From Cordyceps javanica (lineage: Eukaryota > Ascomycota > Sordariomycetes > Hypocreales > Cordycipitaceae), in the NCBI GenBank assembly GCA_036850795.1, contig JAAECO010000004.1:868001-932000 (forward strand): 64,000 bases of DNA, read 5' to 3'. The notes below the pieces were generated by a model. The model was not told the origin of the DNA. It did no database searches and was given only the letters and a program-made list of their open reading frames with translations. Below are positions 23,822-33,661 of the stretch, piece by piece; within the stretch, counting starts at the first letter, position 1, and every line of letters begins with the position of its first letter. The position numbers and the translations under genes are program-made.

Positions 23822-25057
23822 ATGGACTTTCGTCTGGAGCAACTCAACTCTGGGCCCGACGGCGCGCATGTTCTTGCTTCCTGGATCGGCCTCCTCTTCT
23901 CCGTGTCCGTCAATGTCAGCTGCGCGCCGCCCCGGGACTGGGCGCGCGCCACACCCTCGCAGCACCTGCACCGGCTCGTCCAGAGTCTCCGTGTTCCACA
24001 CATCACGGACGACGAGTACGACTCGGCGTCGCGGGACCTCTTTGCGCGCATCCTCCGCACGGGCGAGCCGCTCCTGCGCAGCATCGCTGCCGGCTCTCGA
24101 GCACGGCCGGCGTCGTCCCGCCTCGCCGACCATCTCTTCCTCCCCATCCCCCTACTCCACATGGTCGACGACGACAACGAGCAGCAGTGCGTCCACGACG
24201 GGCAGCAGCCGCCTGGTGGTGGTGGCCGGCTCGAGCGCGCGTCCCACCCCAACAAGTACTTTCCAGAGCGCGTCCGGCATGCGCACCCGGGGGCCGACAC
24301 CCTAGCCTTCCAGATCGACCCGGACCTGCCGCGGTACCACGTCGGTCAGGTCCGCGTCCTCGAGTCCCTCGTGCACCACCCGCTCGTGGACCACGTCGCC
24401 TGCCGGGTGCTGGTCGACGGCGAGCCCATGTTCTGCAAGGCCGAGCGCGGCGGCATCGCCTTTGGCGACTCGGTGGTCGGCAGGGACTTTCGCACCATGC
24501 TCGAGCTGCGCCGGGCCCTGCGCGACGCGGACCGGCAACAGGGCGACGACAAGAGATGCCGCCGCGCCGCCGCCGCCGCCCTGCGAGTCCCGTCCCTGCG
24601 CGGCGTCCTGCACCATCCCGACGAGGGCCACGTGATTGGCTTCCTCCGCGACTGGGTGCCGGGAGCCAGCCTCGACGCGTACGAGATGGGCGACCTCCCC
24701 GTCGCGCTGCGGGCGGAGTGGGACAGAAAGGTCGCCCGGACGATTGACGAGCTGCACCGGCTCGGCGTCTACTGGGGCGCAGCGGAGAACGAGAGCGTCA
24801 TCATCGACCCCAGCGGCGAGCCTTGGCTGGTGGACTTTGGCGCCAAGGTCAACCTGGGACTGAAGCGCGAGGAGCACGATCGCGAGGAGGGGGACTGGCT
24901 GGACTATGATTCCATCTACGAGTATCTCGGTACCAGACAAGAGACGGCGTCCAACACGTCGGACGATTCCACCAGATCTGGGTCGGACGATTTTGATTCG
25001 GACGATGGCGGGCTGTTGTGGGACCTGGAGGTTGACGTCGTTGAGTATGCCGAGTAA
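23822..25057 (+). CDS. Protein-kinase-fold protein, predicted catalytically dead
   Basis: A single exon of 411 residues starting MDFRLEQLNSG; the upstream in-frame ATG would add a 34-residue leader running through the TATA-like repeat, so the later start is preferred. The second half has the small-lobe to large-lobe layout of fungal kinase-like proteins: FCKAE (candidate strand-3 Lys) near residue 205, then HRLGVYWG at 312-319 and VDFG at 337-340. In active relatives the catalytic loop reads WGDxKxxNVxID; here it is WGAAENESVIID, so the catalytic Asp, the Lys and the metal-binding Asn are all replaced while DFG is kept. The C-terminal tail is Asp/Ser/Glu-rich. A scaffold or regulatory role would fit a pseudokinase. 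GC-rich codon use with strong antisense shadows is seen throughout. The fold call is by motif; the family is not known to me. Confidence 0.7.
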   Translation: MDFRLEQLNSGPDGAHVLASWIGLLFSVSVNVSCAPPRDWARATPSQHLHRLVQSLRVPHITDDEYDSASRDLFARILRTGEPLLRSIAAGSRARPASSRLADHLFLPIPLLHMVDDDNEQQCVHDGQQPPGGGGRLERASHPNKYFPERVRHAHPGADTLAFQIDPDLPRYHVGQVRVLESLVHHPLVDHVACRVLVDGEPMFCKAERGGIAFGDSVVGRDFRTMLELRRALRDADRQQGDDKRCRRAAAAALRVPSLRGVLHHPDEGHVIGFLRDWVPGASLDAYEMGDLPVALRAEWDRKVARTIDELHRLGVYWGAAENESVIIDPSGEPWLVDFGAKVNLGLKREEHDREEGDWLDYDSIYEYLGTRQETASNTSDDSTRSGSDDFDSDDGGLLWDLEVDVVEYAE

Positions 25058-25292
25058 ACAGAATGTGAAAGCGTTAACACAGGATTGCGTGCTTGATGGG
25101 AGATCTGATGGATAATTAATAAATGTTTCTTGTCTCGAGAATGCATTGCCGGCCCAGATACCTCTCGAATTATTAAAATCTCTAACTAAATCCTAAACCA
25201 AGTAATACAAAGTATGACTGTTTTTCTATCCAAACAAGTACGCCTGCTATGCTACATTACCAAGATCTGACCACCCGGTTGACTTACACAAC
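25058..25292. other. Short convergent 3' region
   Basis: Only 235 nt separate the stop codons of the kinase-like gene (+) and the palmitoyltransferase gene (-), so their 3' UTRs probably overlap. AATTAATAAATG at 25114-25125 could be the polyadenylation signal of the plus-strand gene. Confidence 0.5.
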
Positions 25293-26851
25293 TTAAACAG
25301 CAACACGCTCTTTTGGCTGCGGAGGATCGACAATTTCACATTCGGTAAAGTGATGACGTCTCTTTACGTCATACAAGCTGTCTCCCGTAGGATAGTCGCT
25401 CTCCATGCTGTCGTGGTCGCAGCAGGGCGAGTGCCTGATGGGGAGCAGCCACTCCAAGGGCGAGTGGCCCATGACGGAGACCCAGTTGCGGGCGAAGCCC
25501 AGATCCCAGGGGTTCTCGCGCGACTCTACCCGGAGGATGGCAAATTTGCGCTGCGCCCGCACGTCGCGGCTTGCGACGGCCGTCGGCACCGCAGACACGG
25601 GCCCGACAGGGGTGGTGGCAGCTGGTGCGTCAGCGCCCGCAGCGGCAGCGGCAGCGGCAGCAGCATCAGCATCAGTGGCACCAGTGGCAGAAGGAGGAGG
25701 AGGAGGTAGTTGTGGCGGCAGTTGTGGCGGCTGGACGAGGCTGGACGGCTCCAGCGGGTAGACAATGGTGGCATAGTACTGCGAGGGGGGTGCCTCGAGC
25801 GGTATGCGGACGGCGAGGTACGATATGCGCGTGCGGGAGAACATGTCAATGTTTGTCAAGTTGGTGAGGATGTAGCGCAGCGAGGTCAGCGCCATGCCGG
25901 CGCTGAAGAGCAGGAAAAAGGCCGAGAGGACCACGCCGGCGACGACCCAGCCGTCGGGGGACGAACGCTCGCCCGACTGCTGGCTAAGCGTGTACCCCGT
26001 GATGGCGAGCGTGAGAGAGCAGTACAATGCGCAGTAGAATGTGAATTGGGAGAAAAAGTTGAATGCTGGCGCAGAATGACGTGTCAGTTTTTCATTTTTT
26101 TTTTGCGGGCGTCGTTACGCAGCCGGTTCCGACTCACAGGTTTCCGATACCATTCCGCCGACCCAAGGACACAGATGATCCATCTTTCGCACGCAACGCC
26201 CGATCTCGCTGGAGTGGTGAGCACGGTCGGGCTTCCACTGGCGACAGCCCGAGCACCACTTTGGACGGCCGTCGGCCTCGCAGACGAACACGTCCTTGCT
26301 ATAAAAGTTTTCCAGCCCGGGGCTGTCCGGGTTCATATCGATTGGTGTCCAGGTCTGCGCCTCGACGTCGGGCTCCTCTCCGCGTCTCCGTCTGCGTCGT
26401 CGCCTCGAGGGCGGCGGCGGCGGCGGCTGCTGCTGCTGTTGTTGTTTCTCGTTGGCATCGTCGGCTTGTCCGTTGATGAGCGGCACCAGGCCCGGATCAC
26501 GGATGACGGTGATAAAGGTTCGGAGGTACGCCGCAATCATGAGGAAGAATATGATAAAGTACAAGGCAATCATTCCGGCACCGAAGCCGGTGCGGCCTTG
26601 TGCGCGGATATAGTATTGCACTGCAAAGCGTCATGGTAAGTACGCGAACAAAAAAACATGGGAAAAAACAACGAAAATAAACAAAAAAGGGACTCGGAGT
26701 TGGAAAGACGCGCCGGGCGCCGCGACGTCAACGCACCACATATACGGCCGACGTAGATGTACGTCGCTACTACAAAGGCACACAGGATGAAGATTGGAAT
26801 CAGGCGAATGGCCAAGCGAGTCGACACTCGATTGCTTGCCGGGCTGGCCAT
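25293..26851 (-). CDS. pfa5: Palmitoyltransferase Pfa5 (DHHC-type zinc finger)
   Basis: Three exons, 26737-26851, 26138-26620 and 25293-26065, give 456 residues; introns start GTGCGT and GTGAGT and end CAG. The enzyme family S-acylates cysteines of membrane-associated proteins. Membrane spans lie at about residues 13-33, 52-72, 205-225 and 232-255. The Cys-rich domain is CSGC at 161-164, KPDRAHHSSEIGRC to 181, and MDHLCPWVGG at 185-194. The signature tetrapeptide is thus DHLC (186-189) rather than DHHC, and two canonical zinc Cys are Ser and Ile; as I recall, Pfa5-lineage proteins depart from DHHC in this way. Cys189 is retained. VSETSFNFFSQF across the second splice is typical of the family. 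Odd features are poly-Gln, poly-Pro and an eight-Arg run (111-118) between spans two and the finger, and a long poly-Ala stretch in the C-terminal cytosolic tail. Confidence 0.88.
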
Positions 26852-29623
26852 GACGGCATCGGTCGCGGCCGTCTGCGCCGGGCGATTCGGGGGTCGGGAG
26901 GGCTCTCGTCGCTGGGGAGTTCGCGGAGGGGAGCTACATGCGCACGCACGCAAAGAACTGTATCGTTGGGGGAAAAGTTCCGACTGTGATGGCGAGGTAG
27001 TATATGCGACCGGCGCACGATGCCCTGTTCCTCCGACGCGATGCTGATGATGCCGAAAGGGGGGTTGTTTGATTGAGTGTAGCAAGCGGCTGTGTAGCGG
27101 ACCAGCCACCGCAAATACGTCAGCGACCCAGCCAGCAATGGGCAAGTTGCGGCTCAAGTAACCTTTGGTGGGCCGATCGCGCGTTTGGTGCAAGGTTAGT
27201 CGCTTAATGTGGTCAAGGGCCAGGTTGACTGCAGATGAAATTTATTTTTGATGAATCATGGTGCAGCTTTTCGTGTTGATGGATATATCGCGTTACTGGT
27301 TCCAACGTGTTCTTTCGTGGCTCTAGTCAATTGAGGCATCGTATAAGTCATACGGCATAGATTTTGTCTCGACCAATTTCGCCTGCAGGTGATTGGATCG
27401 AGTCATTAATTTTTATTGATTTGTTGATTTGTTGATTTATTCATGTTCATTTGCTTGCAAAGGTCACATAATCAACGGCCATAAATAATACAATATTTGT
27501 ACTTTTTAGGCGTTTCTTCTTTTCAAAGCCGTTGCAAAGCCTCCATTTGGCAGCTGTAGCCTCTCGGTGCAGTTTCTCGCCCGGCGTTCTCTTATGCATG
27601 AGGAAAAGTGAGCTTGACATGGAAACGCGACCTTTTTGTTCGCCCGTTTAATTGAATTGGCAGGCAGTACAGCTATTCCAAACGATTGTCGTTTCATTGT
27701 CGCGATGCTCCAATCGAGGCTGCAGATCTCGAGTGTGCATCTGAAGGTGCCCCCCCCCCCCCCGCGCCCTCCCAAGGCAGCAAACTCATGCATATGCCAA
27801 TACCCGTCTGCACGCCATCCTTTTCTTCATCCCGTGGTATTGGCGTTGAAACTGCAGAGGAAAACAAGTCTTACACGATCACTCGGAACCTGCTTCAACT
27901 TCTTGGTGCGCACGGTCGTGTTCCTCACGGTTTCCTCCATCACGGCGCCACACGCCACCATACGCAGTCACGCCGGAAAACCGGGCAGATGGGCAAAAAA
28001 GGAAGCTCCAGTTTCGACGGCACTTACAAGCAAGGATCCGAGTACGAAGCACCCATGTACTGAGCACAACGGTTCGGGTACTGGCTTGTCGACGGAGATT
28101 GGGGGACAGACCCAGCCGGGGATATACAGCCGAGACTTGTCCCCGTGTCGAAAAAACAATCGCAGCGTTACACGGCGCTAGTAAACGAATTGAAGTCTTG
28201 GCTTTTCTTTTTTCCCGCCGTCTTTGAGACTTTTTCAAGTGGCACGAAAGCCAGATGACCAAAGTCAATCCCACGACGACGAATCTCTCCCATCTCACAT
28301 CCGGACATTGGCAGCGCAACGCGCATGATCAAGCCTCGTCACCAGATCATAGGTCCCGTAAAATCAACTCTGTTGACCCTGTGCAGTCACCGAACCCAAA
28401 ATATTCACTGACGTATTGATTTGACGCAGGCCAAAAGCGAGCCAATGCAGAAACAGAGTGACAAGCCGCATCAGCCATTCCTCCAGCGCCCCTCTCACCC
28501 CCCGGGCCTCTTTCCCTCAAAGATCGTGCATCAAATTCTGCAACCAGGTTGCATTGTCTCTCTTTCTCTCTTCTATCTAGTGCCTGTGTTACGTTTCGGG
28601 TACGGCCAAGTAGAGTGAGAGACAGACGGGGACAAGGCCGACTTGCCGTGCCCAAAAAAAAAAACGAACCCAAAATAAAAAAGAAAGAAAGAGAGAGAGG
28701 AAAAAAGCCATAGTCTTGTTGCTACTCATTCATATCATAGAACTAGAGATAAAAGTTAAGACGAATACCCGAGAACAAAAAAACTTTTGTCTTGTACAAC
28801 CAACAGCACCCCCACAGGCATCATCTGCGCAATCCCGGACCATGTATCGCAAATGGAGAAGATGGCAAGCAAAAGCCACCCGGAGGGGGCAAAAAAACGA
28901 CATATCAGAAAACTTGACCTCGCCTGGACTTGGGGGATGTTGTTGTCATCTCTCATCTCTCATCTCTCATCTCTTCTCACAGTCACACTCCCCCCTCCCC
29001 CTCTTCTCTTCCCGGTTTACAGAATTGGGTTGTGTGTATGCAGGCCGACAGAGACGGACTGGGCTACGCAACTCGGCATTCTCCCCCTTCCTATTCCTGG
29101 TCTTTTCTTTCTCTCCTCCTCCTCCTCCTCCTCCTCCTCTCCTCGGCGGCCGGTCCGCAAAGGCCGGCCAGAATGGATGCAGCCACTTTGCCGTCTCCAC
29201 GCAACCTGATGCACCTGATGCACCTCTCCCTTTTTGGCATTCATATACAGCCCGATTCTTGACGGCCTGCTTCGAGGTTTCCTACTGGTATATATCTACC
29301 CGTATTATTCCCTCTTGCCGCCGCCCCCTCTCGCCTTGCCCTGCGTATCTGTTCAGTTGGACATTTTCCTCTTCACTTCAGCCTGACCTTTTTTTTTCTT
29401 TTTCACCTCTGAGTCTCTCGTTAACATTCCAGAGCTCTGCACAACTTTTGTTTCTTCATCTTGCTTCTAGACTTTCTTGCAGCCTTCTCTTCTTTCAACC
29501 TTTCTTGCTCCCCAGACACACACACACACACCCTTCCCATTCTCTTCTTAACCATTACTACTTCTTTACGTGTGGGATCCCGAATTCTATACATGCTTCA
29601 TCCTTCTCCGTCACCAGCGCAAT
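26852..29623. other. Intergenic, long pyrimidine-rich leader
   Basis: No supported gene. A C-run lies at 27750-27763. From about 28930 the plus strand becomes strongly pyrimidine-rich (CATCTCT x4 at 28947-28974, CTC repeats near 29110, TTTC runs to 29500), as expected of the leader of the next gene. The long open frame at 28716-29933 follows from this composition and is not called. Confidence 0.55.
28947..28974. repeat. (CATCTCT)4 tandem repeat
   Basis: Four perfect copies of a 7-nt unit in the presumed leader/promoter of the gene at 29624. Confidence 0.9.
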
Positions 29624-30712
29624 ATGCCTCCCCGATCCCCTGACAAGACTTTTCATGACCTCTTACCCTTTAGTCCGCCCACTCCCGCTTCTGCTTCCGA
29701 AAACGCCAGCCAGGACCAAGAGAGGCCGGTGCCGCCGGGGACGCTGGTCCGGTACTTCTGGACCTGCCACCACTGCGGCTGCGGCACCTTTCGCTGCAAC
29801 GACGCCTCGGTGGCCGTGTGCGTCCAGTGCGCGCACGAGATCTGCGACGGCTGCACCGCCTTCTTTGGCGCTCGCCTCCTGCGCTGCGTGGAAGCAGAGC
29901 ATCTCCCCAGCCACGCCCCCAACCCCGGTGTAAGTCGGCCGCCCTCCATCATCCATCTTACCACCACCACCAACCAACCAACCAGCCAACCCCCTTTTCC
30001 CTTCTCACCTTGCTGAGCCGAGCACTAACCTCGAGACCAAAAAACACCACTTACACAAAAATAGTGCGCCTGCGAGCAACCCTCCACGAGCAGCCGCTGC
30101 CGCCGAAGCCACCCCATCCGTCGATGCCCCGTCGCCTCGGGCACGCGTCGTCGCATGCGTCACGAGCCGTACGGCCGCCCGTCGCCCGTCCAACACTGCG
30201 TCGTGACGTTTCGTCCCGGCCGTGACGGACGCCCCGCGCTGGGCACCTTCTTCTTTACGCGGCCGCGGTTTAACAGGTCGCGGGTGCGGGCCTGGCCGCC
30301 GTGCGATACCGGCACTAGCACTAGCACTAGCACTAGCACCCGCTCCGGCACCCGCCCCGGCGGCCAAGAGACACTCGACTGCATCGCCCGCTCCGTCGCG
30401 GCCGCCCGCGCGGCCCCCGCCATCATCCCGCCCATCTACGACATGCTTCGGCAGCCGCTGCGCGGCGAGCCCGCCACGGCCCGGCGAGGCACCCCGGTCT
30501 GCACGATTGCGCTGGCGCGCTTCTTCGCCGCCGGCGTCGCCAGCGTCGCCCGCGCCCTGGGCGTCGCCCGCCACCCCGTCGTCTGCGTCCGCGTCGACCC
30601 CATGCTCGCCTTTGTCGCCTACTATCTCTGCGCCCACTTCTACGCCGTCTTTGGGGCGACCTGGAAGGGGACAACAACTGCGCGCCAGCCGTCTCGGGCG
30701 GCGCCGGAGTGA
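29624..30712 (+). CDS. Hypothetical protein with N-terminal Cys-rich, zinc-ribbon-like segment
   Basis: Two exons, 29624-29929 and 30065-30712 (intron GTAAGT...ATAG, 135 nt), give 317 residues. The start MPPRSPDKT is the first ATG of the coding-like frame. Residues 40-75 contain CHHCGCGTFRC, CVQCAHEICDGC, a spacing of Cys pairs that could bind one or two zinc ions; I do not recognise the family. After the splice another CAC follows, then a basic stretch, a Thr-Ser repeat encoded by four CACTAG hexamers (30313-30336), and a globular-looking C-terminal part with two moderately hydrophobic helices (about 250-300) but no clear membrane span. No signal peptide is visible. The exons are very GC-rich with a strongly biased third position. 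A zinc-binding scaffold is as far as the sequence goes. Confidence 0.6.
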
Positions 30713-32175
30713 AGAAAGCCGTATCCTGGGGTTTCTTTTTCTTTTCATTTTTTTCCCTTTTTTTTCCGCTTCTGCGCGATTTGCTCTGCGCTTGGCAAGA
30801 GCTCTCTCTCTGTCGCAACGACTTATTTACACAGGTAGAAGAAGGAGAGACATGGAAGGGGGAAAAAGAGAAGAAGAAACATACCTGTCACAGGAACATG
30901 CCGAAACGAGACACCTCGGAAACGGCATGTGCTCAGGATACGACACAAAACCTCTTTATTTTTGTCTTCTACAATGACCAAAGCTCTTGGAGAGTTTTGC
31001 TTGTTAGATGTACATGCAGGATTTTGTGTCCAGCAAATTTTATGCAATGGGCTTTACGAGACCTCCGAGTGAACGACACAAATTTGGCTTTCTATACCTG
31101 TCAAAATGTTTAGAGCATTTTGTTTGCTGATGTTACATTATTGTGTATCTTTTTTTCTTCTACAAGTTCTTGAAGGAATCTTTGCAGGCCCTGGAGGTAT
31201 AATTTACTTGTAGCAGCTTATCGAGAGGTTTGAGATGCTCACTCAATAGACACTCGCTTTTCCGCACCTTTGACTGCTGTCGCTCATTGTCCCCCTCCCT
31301 TTTCTTCTTCTTTTCTACTTGACATGATCATTTATGACGTGTAACTTGCCCATGCAAGAATGGCATGTACACATTTTGGCCTGATGGAGCTCATGTGTCA
31401 CCTCGATCCCATGCATATGAGAAAGGTGCCAGTCTTGCCTCCACTCATGTGTCGCGCTCCGTTTAGATGCCTGCCGGCTCCCCCTTGAAGGGAAATAGAA
31501 TTGCTGCTCTTACGCCCGCTTTTCTCTTGTGTAACTGACCAAATCTCCCCTTCTGTAAGTAAATAGGCCGTTTTTTGCCAACGTCGGCATCACTTTTGCC
31601 CCCGTCATCATCATTCCCGGGCTCGGAGGTTTTGCACCGCGGTGTGTGTGCGGAAGAAGCAAGGGGTGGTATAACAGCGAGCCCGGCAACTCGTTGATTT
31701 AGTTTCTTCTTTTGTCTCGCAAGAGGTCATTCTCGTTCAAAAAGGAAGCGAGAAAGGAGTGTTAAAAACAAGGAAAAGGCCACATAACTGGACGCAAGGG
31801 AAAAAAAGGCACCCCGATTTTCTCGCATACATCCTGTCGACTACGCCGAGACAAACAAGAAATAAGAAAAAAAATATGGCTTCAAGACACACCCACGCGC
31901 GCACACGCACGCACAACGAAGAAAAAAAAAGCAAAAATGCTGTACAACGCCTCCCCGACCCGACAGGACGGGCGCGCACCTTCGAGACATTGTCCTACAA
32001 AAGACAACCTTGTCCGACTACAAACCGTTCCGCCTTGCGCCTCGATGATCGGGGAGAAAGTGAAGGAAAAAAAAAAAGGCCTCTCATGCACGCCTCGTCA
32101 CACCCGTTCTTGTCGCGGCTCTCTACCCACCAATAAGACCACTGCATGAGAGGATTGTTCCCCCAGCCCCTCCTT

Positions 32176-32199
32176 TGCTGCTGCTGCTGCTGCTGCTGC
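32176..32199. repeat. (TGC)8 microsatellite
   Basis: Eight perfect TGC units in non-coding DNA. Confidence 0.9.
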
Positions 32200-32486
32200 A
32201 ATAACGATCGAAAGAAACCATTGCAGCTTTCTGGTCGCAACAAGCGGAATCTTTTTCTTCGGAGAAAAGAGCCCTGTGTCCATTTCCGCGTCAAGCACTT
32301 GTCCCTTGCACGACGATCACCTCTTTCGTCCTGCGGCTGCTACAGGACGCTGGCATGTTTGTTCCTCTCCCCTTCCCCGTCCATTTCCCATCGCGCCCTC
32401 CCAACGGCTGAGCTCGTCCGAATAGTCTTTCCTTTGCGCGAGTGTGTCATGTTGTGTGTCTTTCTGCATGCATATACATGTGTATA

Positions 32487-32504
32487 TGTGTGTGTGTGTG
32501 TGTG
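32487..32504. repeat. (TG)n microsatellite
   Basis: Nine TG units in non-coding DNA. Confidence 0.85.
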
Positions 32505-33119
32505 GGTTCTCTGCATGGCCACCTCTTGCTCCCCTTGTTACCCCTCCTTGCCTACATATGCATAACGGGCGTTGCAACTATCACTATCAGTACTCACTGA
32601 GTATTGTCTCTCGGGTAAGTAGTGGCACGGGGCAAAGACGACCAAAGAGACACGCAAAAAAAAAAAAAAGACGAAAAAGTGCAACAAGGTTCATCGGCTT
32701 CCTCCGTCCGCTTCCCCGGGAAGAAGACGTCGCCTGTAACCCGTCCTGCGCCCCCTTCTCCTTCCCGATGCCAGTATGCCTGCTCTCTTGATGCTCACAT
32801 CCCGCGTATACCGCTCCGGCGTTCCGGTGATGATGGGGTGAGCAGTGACACACGGGACGAAAAAAGAAGACGAGGTTCAGAGAAGCACGCAAGCAACATC
32901 TTGTGCCTTCCCAACAGGCAGGGGATGGCGAGGGCAGGTGTGTCACCCCTGCAAGCTGCTTGTGTTGCTGCTGCTGATGCTGCTGCATGATAAATATGGC
33001 TAGCGAGCGCCCAGTTTGGACTACTTCACATTAAAAAAAAAGCCAAAAGGGTTCCTCAAACAACGCCCGCCTGGTTGTGACAAACATGCAGAGGAATCAG
33101 GAACAAGCAGCATGCACTC

Positions 33120-33154
33120 ATACACATACACACACATACACACCACACACACAT
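33120..33154. repeat. (CA)n-type imperfect microsatellite
   Basis: ACAC/ATAC alternation over about 35 nt in non-coding DNA. Confidence 0.8.
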
Positions 33155-33661
33155 CAAAGAAAGAACTAGCGTAGAAGCAACGTGGTTGAATTGCAGAAGA
33201 AAATGAGAAACATACCCGATGAGAAAAGAGAGTCGGGCTAAAGTGACCAAGGTCTCTCAAGCCCACCCCCTCCTCCCCTTCAATAAAAGTTATGCATGTT
33301 GAAGTATCGCGAAGAACATTCTCCAAAACTCCCCGATCCCTCCCCCCAAAAAGCAAATGATGAGAAAAAGATCAAGAGAAAAAAAAAGACAAATAAATAA
33401 TTAATCCCCGTATTCCGCATTGACAAGAAGAAAACAATACAGACCAAAATGATAAAGTCGGACGCCCTCCTCCCTTCTTGCCTCTTTCCCCTTTCCCCTT
33501 TCCTCTCGTCGCGTGTATTGAGAGTGACATCGTGATAAATGCTCCAGATTCCTTATACATTTGAATAATTCCCTACATGGCCTGCACAGCAGACACTACT
33601 AGTGCGTGTTTTTGCTGTGCCACGGCCGCTGAGTCAACCATCGGCAACGGCTTTGCCGCGC

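Larger units (their letters stand above)
30713..33661. other. Intergenic, repeat-rich, no supported gene
   Basis: Almost 3 kb with several microsatellites: (TGC)8 at 32176-32199, (TG)n at 32487-32504, (CA)n at 33120-33154, plus A- and C-runs. Frames here are repeat-driven or mutually antisense. It lies between the 3' sides of the Cys-rich gene (+) and the ash1 gene (-). Confidence 0.6.

Noticed and set aside
24302..24940. 212-codon minus-strand frame
   Set aside because: Antisense shadow of the GC-rich kinase-like gene.
25710..26639. 309-codon plus-strand frame
   Set aside because: Antisense shadow crossing two exons and an intron of the palmitoyltransferase gene.
27636..28181. 181-codon plus-strand frame
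   Set aside because: It contains a homopolymeric C run giving poly-Pro and has equally open alternative frames; no motif.
28716..29933. 405-codon open frame with serine/leucine/proline-rich translation
   Set aside because: It arises from a long pyrimidine-rich leader and runs out of frame into the Cys-rich gene starting at 29624.
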